The notes under the pieces: model-generated
What the model was told of the DNA's origin: nothing
The model's input: only the letters and a program-made list of their open reading frames with translations
The model's database searches: none
Source of the DNA: an uncultured Propionibacteriaceae bacterium
GTDB taxonomy: Bacteria > Actinomycetota > Actinomycetes > Propionibacteriales > Propionibacteriaceae
NCBI GenBank assembly: GCA_945875065.1
Contig: CAMCJC010000183.1
Location: 1 to 5,822 of the forward strand
DNA length: 5,822 nt
Reading direction: 5' to 3'
Position numbers and translations under genes: made by a program
Part shown: in pieces, positions 1 to 5,822 of the stretch
Layout: each line of letters opens with the position of its first letter
Position numbering within the stretch: the stretch's first letter is position 1

Positions 1-1
1 C

Positions 2-586
2 GGCCTCCACGTCACCACCACCCGCGCCCACCTGCAACGCCTGCTTGAGCGGGGCAGCGTCATCCAGCGCGACGAGCGTGTCGGCGTCGGCCGCCCCCGG
101 AAGCGCTACTACGCGCTGCCACTGCGCCAGCACGTGATGGACGTTCCGCGCAGCTACCACCTGCTGACAGAGGTCTTGGCCTCCGTTCTGGGGGGCAGCC
201 CCGAGAAGGCCGAGGCCGCGGTCGCTGAGTGGGCACTGAAGACCATTGATCTCGACCTGCTTGGCATGGCCCTTGAGCAGCAGCCGACGTGGCCCGAGAA
301 GGTCGCTGCCGTGCGGCGCCTTCTTATCCAGTGGGGCTACGAGCCGAGCGTGACGTCGGACGGAGACGACGCCACCGAGATCAAGATGGCCACGTGCCCG
401 TTTCGGGCCGAGGCCGGGCAGTCCGTCGAGGTGGTGTGTGGCGCCCACCGCGGCCTGTTGAAGGGAGTCCTGAAGGTGCTGGGCGAGCCTGGTGCCGAGG
501 TCGACCTTCAACCCTTCGCCCAGGGAACGACCTGTTTCCTGCGGCTCAGCCGGAGCCCCGGAGATCAAGGAGAGAGCAATGACTGA
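2..586 (+). CDS. Winged-helix transcriptional regulator, COG2345/SufR-like with putative Fe-S ligands (5' partial)
   Basis: The reading frame is open from the left edge to a TGA at 584-586 and gives 194 visible residues; the true start lies outside. The GTG/ATG at 134/137 are internal, because starting there would discard the DNA-binding region. Visible residues 1-40 look like the end of a winged helix: a recognition helix (VTTTRAHLQRLLERG) followed by a basic wing (GVGRPRKRYYAL). The C-terminal half has Cys132 (in TCPF), Cys146 and His149 (VCGAH) and Cys178 (TTCFLRL). This layout is typical of COG2345 regulators, related to SufR, in which cysteines hold an iron-sulfur cluster. The family usually runs a little over 200 residues, so only the N-terminus seems missing. 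It overlaps narG by 8 bp in another frame, so it probably controls the nar operon, perhaps sensing oxygen, NO or Fe-S status. The sensed signal, and whether it represses or activates, are inference. A functional analogy is ArnR, the Fe-S repressor of narKGHJI in Corynebacterium glutamicum; homology to it was not tested. Confidence 0.82.
   Translation, partial: GLHVTTTRAHLQRLLERGSVIQRDERVGVGRPRKRYYALPLRQHVMDVPRSYHLLTEVLASVLGGSPEKAEAAVAEWALKTIDLDLLGMALEQQPTWPEKVAAVRRLLIQWGYEPSVTSDGDDATEIKMATCPFRAEAGQSVEVVCGAHRGLLKGVLKVLGEPGAEVDLQPFAQGTTCFLRLSRSPGDQGESND
567..572 (+). promoter_or_regulatory. Ribosome binding site of narG
   Basis: AAGGAG lies 6 bases before the ATG at 579, inside the end of the regulator gene. 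It decides the narG start: the frame is also open from an ATG at 492, but that would add 29 residues that are only an out-of-frame reading of the regulator and resemble no NarG N-terminus. Confidence 0.8.
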
Positions 587-3500
587 CACGTCCCAGGTGG
601 GCATCGACGGCCCCCTGACCGACCTGCTCGTCGACACGGGACGGTTCTTCACCCCCGGTGAAGTGTCGAAGGACCGCCGCTACGAGCGGCTCGCAGGCGG
701 TGTCAGCGACTCCATGTACCGTGAGCGCTGGGCCTACGACAAGGTCGTCCGCTCCACCCACGGCGTCAACTGCACGGGCTCGTGCTCGTGGAAGGTCTAC
801 GTCAAGGACGGGATCATCACCTGGGAGGCGCAGCAGACCGACTACCCGAGCGTCGGTGCCGACAAGCCCGAGTACGAGCCGCGAGGCTGCCCTAGAGGCG
901 CATCCTTCTCCTGGTACACGTACTCGCCGACGCGGGTGCGCTATCCGTACATCCGTGGCGTCCTGCTTCAGATGTACCGACAGGCCAAACTCGAGCACCG
1001 TGACCCCGTCGTCGCTTGGGCGTCGATCGTGCAGGACGAGGAAAAGTCCCGCGCCTACAAGCAGGCCCGGGGCAAGGGCGGCTTCGTGCGCGCGTCATGG
1101 GATGAGGCGGTCGAGATGGTCGCCGCCGCCCACACCTACATCATCAAACGCTACGGCCCCGACCGGATCGCCGGCTTCTCGCCGATCCCCGCGATGTCGA
1201 TGGTCTCCCACGCTTCCGGCGCCCGCTACCACAGCCTCATCGGCGGCTGCATGTTGTCCTTCTACGACTGGTACGCCGACCTGCCGCCCGCCTCGCCGCA
1301 GGTCTACGGCGACCAGACCGATGTCCGCGAGTCCGGCGACTGGTGGGACGCCGGCTACCTGATGCTTTGGGGCTCGAACGTGCCCCTTACTCGTACGCCC
1401 GACGCCCACTGGATGGTCGAGGCCCGCTACCGCGGTCAGAAGGTCGTGGTCATGTCGCCCGATTACTCGGAGGCCACCAAGTTCGCCGACGAGTGGGTCC
1501 CGGTCGCGCCCGGCACCGACGCCGCGCTCGGCATGGCGCTCGGCCATGTCGTGCTCAAGGAGTTCTTCGTCGACCGGCGGGTGCCGTTCTTCGAGGAGTA
1601 CAACAAGACCTACAACGACTCGCCGTTCCTCATTACCCTTGATGAGCAGCCCGATGGGTCGTACAAGATGGGCAAGAACCTCGTCGCCGGCGACCTAACC
1701 GGCCCGATCGCCGACCAAGCCAACGCCTTGTTCAAGCCGGTGGTCTGGGACGAGGCGACGGACGCCGTCGCCAGCCCGGGCGGCACCCTCGGCCACCGGT
1801 TCGGCGATGCCGACACCGGGCGTTGGAACCTAAAGCTCGGCGATATCAAACCCGCCCTGACCTTGATGGACACCCCCGGCTGGAGTGCGGCCGAGGTCGA
1901 GCTACCGTCGTTCGCGAGCGAGACCGAGCAGCCCTTCGGGCTTCGCCGAGGCGTGCCGACCAGGGTTGTCGACGGCCGCGTCGTAACCACCGTCTTCGAC
2001 CTGCTGCTCGCCCAATACGGCGTGGCCCGGCCGGGTCTTGGCGGCGACTGGCCCAGGGACTTCGACGACGAGACCGGCGCCTACACGCCGGCGTGGCAGG
2101 AGACCATCACTAACGTCCCGGCCGCGCAGGTCATCCGGATCGCCCGGGAGTTCGCACTAAACGCGATCGATACCAACGGACGCTCCATGATCATCATGGG
2201 CGCTGGCGCCAACCACTGGTACCACGCCGACGTCATCTACCGCACGATGCTCACTCTCATCCAGCTGTGCGGCTGCGAGGGCCGTAACGGCGGCGGTTGG
2301 GCGCACTACGTCGGTCAGGAGAAGGCCCGCCCGATCACCGGTTGGGCAGCGATGGCTTTCGGCCTCGACTGGCACCGCCCTGCCCGGCAGATGATCCACA
2401 CCGGCTACTGGTACATCCACACTGACCAGTTCCGCTACGACACCTTCGACGCCGGTGCCTTGTCCGCGAAGGAGTTCGGTAACAACGCGTTCGCCGGCAA
2501 GGCCACCTCCGACCTGTACGTGCAATCCGCGAAGATGGGCTGGATGCCGTTCTTCCCGCAGTTCGAGAAGAACCCCCTGGAGCTGACCAAGGAAGCGGCC
2601 GCCGCCGGCCAGGAAGCGCCCGACTATGTTGTCGACCAATTGAAGCAGGGCGAGCTGAAATTCGCCGTAGAAGACCCGGACAACCCGGAGAACTTTCCAC
2701 GGGCGCTGACGCTGTGGCGCTCCAATCTGATCGGCAACACCGCCAAGGGCGACGAGTACTTCCTCAAGCATCTCCTCGGGACCGACAACGCGGTGACGGC
2801 AAAGGAAGCCGAGGGCGACCAGCGCCCCAAGGACCTTCTCTGGCGTGACGAGGCCCCCGAGGGCAAGCTTGACCTGTTGCTGACGCTCGACTTCCGCATG
2901 ACGTCGTCGACACTGATGTCGGACGTGCTGCTGCCGGCAGCGACGTGGTACGAGAAGCACGACATCAACACCACGGACATGCACCCATTCATCCACCCAT
3001 TCACGCCGGCGATCAACCCGCCGTGGCAGGCCAAGACAGATTGGGAAACATTCCAACTGCTCGCCGATAAGCTTTCCGAGTTCGCCGTCGACCACCTCGG
3101 GGTGCGCCAAGACCTGATATCGACGCCGCTGATGCACGACTCGCCCGACGCGATGGCCACCCCCCACGGCATCACGAAGTACTGGGCAAAGGGCGAGATC
3201 GATCCGATCCCGGCCGTGACTATGCCGCGCCTGACAGTCATCGAACGGGACTACACCGCCATCGGGGCCAAATACGGCACCGTCGGCCCGCTGCTCGACA
3301 AGCTCGGCACCGCCCAGAAGGGTCTTGTTACCGACGTCACGTCGGCCATCGCGTACCTCAAGGGCAAGAACGGCACTCGCCGTGGCGGCCCCGCCGATGG
3401 CCGCCCGCGGCTGGACAACGGGATCGACGTCGCCGAGGCGATCATGTCGCTGGCCGGAACCACCAACGGTTATCTTGCGACCGAGGGCTTCAAGACGTTG

Positions 3501-4283
3501 GAAAAGCGCGTCGGTGTTGAGCTTCACGACCTCGCTGCCGAACACGAGGGCAAGCACATCAAGTTCCAAGACATCGTCGCCCAGCCGCAGCCGGTGATCA
3601 CGTCGCCGGAATGGTCGGGCTCGGAGTCCGGCGGACGTCGCTACGCGCCGTTCACCATCAACGTCGAACGCATGAAGCCGTGGCATACACTCACCGGGCG
3701 CATGCATTTCTTCCTCGACCACGACTGGATGATCGCGCTCGGCGAGCAGCTGCCCACCTACCGCGGCCCCCTGAACATGACCCAACTGTTCGGTGAGGCC
3801 CCGCCCGGCGAGGTCAACGAACTCGGGGTATCCGTGAGGTACCTCACTCCACACTTCAAATGGGCGATCCACTCGCAGTACCAGGACAACTGGTTCATGC
3901 AGACGCTCTCCCGCGGTGGCCAGCAGATCTGGATCAGCCCGCAGGACGCGGCCAAGGTCGGAATCAAGGACAACGACTGGGTCGAGTTGGTCAACCGTAA
4001 CGGCGTCGTCAGCTGCCGCGCGATCGTCTCGCACCGCATGCCCGAAGGCACCGTTTACATGTACCACGCTCAGGACCGCCTCATCGAGGTTCCCCTCACC
4101 GAACGTGACGGCCGCCGCGGCGGCATCCACAACTCGATGACCCGCATCATGATCAAGCCGACGCACATCGCCGGCGGCTATGGCCAGATCGCCTTCGCGT
4201 TCAACTACTACGGACCAACGGGCAACAACCGTGACGAAGTCACGATGATCCGCAAGCGTTCGCAGGACGTCAAGTACTTCTGA
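579..4283 (+). CDS. narG: Respiratory nitrate reductase, alpha (catalytic molybdenum) subunit
   Basis: NarG reduces nitrate to nitrite at a Mo-bis-MGD centre as the catalytic part of the membrane-anchored NarGHI complex. The product is 1234 residues, close to the 1247 of E. coli NarG, and I can align it by memory over its whole length. The FS0 [4Fe-4S] ligands are His61, Cys65, Cys69 and Cys104, in the motifs STHGVNCTGSCSW and EPRGCPRGAS. The molybdenum ligand is Asp230 in SFYDWYADLPPASPQ. A glycine-rich cofactor motif (GGGWAHYVGQEK) starts at Gly571. The molybdopterin-dinucleotide-binding domain fills roughly residues 1085-1215, with His1092 and His1098 in PHFKWAIH and the conserved GGIHNS segment near 1180. 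The N-terminus has no twin-arginine signal or hydrophobic stretch, so the subunit should face the cytoplasm and need nitrate import. The start is fixed by the Shine-Dalgarno at 567-572 and overlaps the regulator stop by 8 bp. No frameshift or missing key residue is seen. The related nxrA/narZ assignment is less likely, given the close match to NarG and the operon layout. Confidence 0.97.
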   Translation: MTDTSQVGIDGPLTDLLVDTGRFFTPGEVSKDRRYERLAGGVSDSMYRERWAYDKVVRSTHGVNCTGSCSWKVYVKDGIITWEAQQTDYPSVGADKPEYEPRGCPRGASFSWYTYSPTRVRYPYIRGVLLQMYRQAKLEHRDPVVAWASIVQDEEKSRAYKQARGKGGFVRASWDEAVEMVAAAHTYIIKRYGPDRIAGFSPIPAMSMVSHASGARYHSLIGGCMLSFYDWYADLPPASPQVYGDQTDVRESGDWWDAGYLMLWGSNVPLTRTPDAHWMVEARYRGQKVVVMSPDYSEATKFADEWVPVAPGTDAALGMALGHVVLKEFFVDRRVPFFEEYNKTYNDSPFLITLDEQPDGSYKMGKNLVAGDLTGPIADQANALFKPVVWDEATDAVASPGGTLGHRFGDADTGRWNLKLGDIKPALTLMDTPGWSAAEVELPSFASETEQPFGLRRGVPTRVVDGRVVTTVFDLLLAQYGVARPGLGGDWPRDFDDETGAYTPAWQETITNVPAAQVIRIAREFALNAIDTNGRSMIIMGAGANHWYHADVIYRTMLTLIQLCGCEGRNGGGWAHYVGQEKARPITGWAAMAFGLDWHRPARQMIHTGYWYIHTDQFRYDTFDAGALSAKEFGNNAFAGKATSDLYVQSAKMGWMPFFPQFEKNPLELTKEAAAAGQEAPDYVVDQLKQGELKFAVEDPDNPENFPRALTLWRSNLIGNTAKGDEYFLKHLLGTDNAVTAKEAEGDQRPKDLLWRDEAPEGKLDLLLTLDFRMTSSTLMSDVLLPAATWYEKHDINTTDMHPFIHPFTPAINPPWQAKTDWETFQLLADKLSEFAVDHLGVRQDLISTPLMHDSPDAMATPHGITKYWAKGEIDPIPAVTMPRLTVIERDYTAIGAKYGTVGPLLDKLGTAQKGLVTDVTSAIAYLKGKNGTRRGGPADGRPRLDNGIDVAEAIMSLAGTTNGYLATEGFKTLEKRVGVELHDLAAEHEGKHIKFQDIVAQPQPVITSPEWSGSESGGRRYAPFTINVERMKPWHTLTGRMHFFLDHDWMIALGEQLPTYRGPLNMTQLFGEAPPGEVNELGVSVRYLTPHFKWAIHSQYQDNWFMQTLSRGGQQIWISPQDAAKVGIKDNDWVELVNRNGVVSCRAIVSHRMPEGTVYMYHAQDRLIEVPLTERDGRRGGIHNSMTRIMIKPTHIAGGYGQIAFAFNYYGPTGNNRDEVTMIRKRSQDVKYF

Positions 4284-4288
4284 GCCGG

Positions 4289-4294
4289 AAAGGA
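4289..4294 (+). promoter_or_regulatory. Ribosome binding site of narH
   Basis: AAAGGA sits 7 bases before the ATG at 4302, within the 18-base gap after narG. It favours Met1 over the in-frame Met codons at residues 4, 7, 9 and 11. The gap is too short to hold a separate promoter or a hairpin terminator, so narG and narH should be on one transcript. Confidence 0.7.
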
Positions 4295-4301
4295 CCTCAA
4301 C

Positions 4302-5822
4302 ATGCGAATCATGGCCCAGATGGCGATGGTGATGAACCTCGACAAGTGCATCGGGTGTCACACCTGCTCGGTGACCTGCAAGCAGGCTTGGACGAACCGG
4401 TCCGGAACGGAATACGTCTGGTTCAACAACGTCGAGACTCGCCCCGGTCTCGGCTATCCGCGGCGCTACGAGGACCAGGACAAGTGGCAGGGCGGCTGGG
4501 AGGTCACCAAGCGGGGCCGCCTGCGACTCAAGGGCGGCGGCCGCTTCCACAAACTTTGGAACATCTTCGGCAACCCGAGGATGCCTGAGATCGACGACTA
4601 CTACGAGCCGTGGACCTACGACTACCAGAGCTTGCTCAACGCCCCGGCTGGCAAGCACTTTCCGGTCGCCCGTGCGCATTCGCTGATCACGGGCGAGAAG
4701 ATGACGCCGCAGTGGGGCCCGAACTGGGATGACGACCTCGGCGGCACCGTCGAGTTCGGCCACCAGGATCCGATGCTCAAGGGCATTGAGGACAAGGTGA
4801 GGTTCGAGTTTGAGCAGACGTTCATGTTCTATCTGCCCCGCATCTGTGAGCACTGCCTCAATCCGGCGTGCGCTGCGTCGTGCCCCTCCGGAGCGATCTA
4901 CAAACGCGAGGAGGATGGCATCGTCCTGGTCGACCAGGACCGCTGCCGCGGCTGGCGAATGTGCATCTCCGGATGCCCGTACAAGAAGATCTACTTCAAC
5001 CATCGCACCGGCAAGGCCGAGAAGTGCACGTTCTGCTACCCGAGGATTGAGCACGGCATCCCGACGGTGTGCGCGGAGACGTGCGTCGGCCGTCTTCGCT
5101 ACATCGGGCTCATGCTCTACGACGCCGACGCTGTGCTGCCCGCGGCGGCCGAACGCGACGACGCCGCCCTGTACGACAAGTTCCTGACGGTCTTCCTCGA
5201 TCCGGAGGACCATAAGGTCCGCGCCGAGGCCGCCCGACAGGGCATCCCCGCCGACTGGATCGAGGCCGCGCGTCGCTCCCCGGTCAAGAAACTGATCCTC
5301 GACCACAAGGTGGCGCTGCCATTGCACCCGGAGTACCGCACCATGCCGATGGTCTGGTACATACCGCCGCTTTCACCCATCGTCGATCAAGTCGCTGCTA
5401 CGGGCCACGACGCCGAGGACGTTGGCAACCTGTTCGGCGCGATCGACGCTCTGCGCATCCCCATCGAGTACCTCGCGAACCTGTTCACCGCCGGCAACGT
5501 TACGCCAGTTCGTGCATCGCTGGAGAAGATGGCCGCGATGCGCTCCTACATGCGCGATATCAACCTTGGCGGCGCTGGCAACCAGGAGATCGCCGCTCGA
5601 ATAGGCATGACCGGACAGCAGGTCGAGGACATGTTCCGGCTCCTCGCGATCGCGAAGTACGATGAGCGCTACGTGATCCCGCCGTCGCACAAGGAACAGG
5701 CGCACGCGCTTGAGGCGATCAACACCGAGTGCCCCGTGGGGGAGGGGGACGCCAGCGTCACCGGTGGACCCGTCCCCGTCACGATCGGCAGTTTCTCCGA
5801 TGCCAAGGCCCGCCGCAGCGAT
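4302..5822 (+). CDS. narH: Respiratory nitrate reductase, beta (iron-sulfur) subunit (3' partial)
   Basis: NarH carries electrons from the quinol-oxidising cytochrome b subunit NarI to NarG through four iron-sulfur clusters, on the cytoplasmic side of the membrane. The frame runs 507 codons without a stop to the right edge. E. coli NarH is 512 residues, and homology reaches about residue 485, so only a short tail should be missing. Four Cys groups are visible: Cys16/19/22/26 (CIGCHTCSVTCK), Cys182/185/190/194 (CEHCLNPACAASC), Cys215/Trp218/Cys221/Cys225 (CRGWRMCISGC) and Cys242/245/257/261. Trp218 replaces a cysteine, which in this family makes that centre a [3Fe-4S] cluster; by family knowledge the other three are [4Fe-4S]. 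The beta-subunit C-terminal domain lies at about residues 345-460 (HPEYRTMPMVWYIPPLSP onward). The last visible residues, after the single late Cys in NTECPVGEG, do not resemble the E. coli tail. It follows narG by 18 bp; narJ and narI would be expected next. Confidence 0.96.
   Translation, partial: MRIMAQMAMVMNLDKCIGCHTCSVTCKQAWTNRSGTEYVWFNNVETRPGLGYPRRYEDQDKWQGGWEVTKRGRLRLKGGGRFHKLWNIFGNPRMPEIDDYYEPWTYDYQSLLNAPAGKHFPVARAHSLITGEKMTPQWGPNWDDDLGGTVEFGHQDPMLKGIEDKVRFEFEQTFMFYLPRICEHCLNPACAASCPSGAIYKREEDGIVLVDQDRCRGWRMCISGCPYKKIYFNHRTGKAEKCTFCYPRIEHGIPTVCAETCVGRLRYIGLMLYDADAVLPAAAERDDAALYDKFLTVFLDPEDHKVRAEAARQGIPADWIEAARRSPVKKLILDHKVALPLHPEYRTMPMVWYIPPLSPIVDQVAATGHDAEDVGNLFGAIDALRIPIEYLANLFTAGNVTPVRASLEKMAAMRSYMRDINLGGAGNQEIAARIGMTGQQVEDMFRLLAIAKYDERYVIPPSHKEQAHALEAINTECPVGEGDASVTGGPVPVTIGSFSDAKARRSD

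Noticed and set aside
492..578. In-frame upstream extension of narG from an ATG at 492 (29 extra residues).
   Set aside because: It lies inside the regulator gene, lacks family similarity, and the ATG at 579 has a well-placed AAGGAG.
134..586. A 150-residue stand-alone gene starting at GTG 134 or ATG 137.
   Set aside because: The same frame is open to the left edge and encodes a convincing winged-helix end, so these codons are internal to a larger regulator.
658..1362. A 234-codon + strand frame overlapping narG in another frame.
   Set aside because: Its product is low-complexity Ser/Arg/Thr/Ala/Pro, typical of an off-frame reading of a high-GC gene; narG is clearly the coding frame.
4284..4301. 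Possible terminator or operator between narG and narH.
   Set aside because: The 18-base gap has no inverted repeat or T-run and is explained by the narH ribosome binding site.
2157..5327. A 1056-codon open frame on the - strand, antisense to the 3' half of narG and most of narH.
   Set aside because: The + strand codes for two conserved proteins with all cofactor ligands intact. High-GC genes with G/C-rich third positions often leave a long stop-free antisense frame. Its translation is rich in Val, Asp, Arg, Leu and Ala with no recognisable domain.

Overview
The window is high-GC DNA, and both large proteins read like actinobacterial versions of the membrane-bound respiratory nitrate reductase. 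I therefore infer an actinobacterium, with moderate confidence because no search was possible. All genes lie on the + strand and are packed tightly: a regulator cut by the left edge (2-586), narG (579-4283) and narH cut by the right edge (4302-5822). No stretch over 300 bases lacks a gene. I see no RNA gene, mobile element, CRISPR array or long repeat.

The first 586 bases hold the C-terminal 194 residues of a winged-helix transcription factor. Its C-terminal half carries a Cys/His pattern typical of the COG2345/SufR-like group of predicted iron-sulfur regulators. Its stop codon overlaps the narG start by 8 bp, so regulator and reductase appear to share a transcript. Any promoter must lie to the left of the window.

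narG encodes the full-length catalytic subunit (1234 aa), with the FS0 iron-sulfur motif, the molybdenum-ligand aspartate and the C-terminal cofactor-binding domain. It has no Tat signal, so the active site should face the cytoplasm. narH follows after 18 bp and encodes the electron-transfer subunit, with all four ferredoxin-like cluster motifs, including the Trp-for-Cys change that marks a [3Fe-4S] cluster. Electrons from quinol would pass from NarI (not in the window; expected downstream with narJ) through NarH to the molybdenum site in NarG, reducing nitrate to nitrite.

Overall this is a largely conventional nar operon. The part most worth a second look is the presumed Fe-S-sensing regulator built into the head of the operon. 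I found no convincing sign of an undescribed system.
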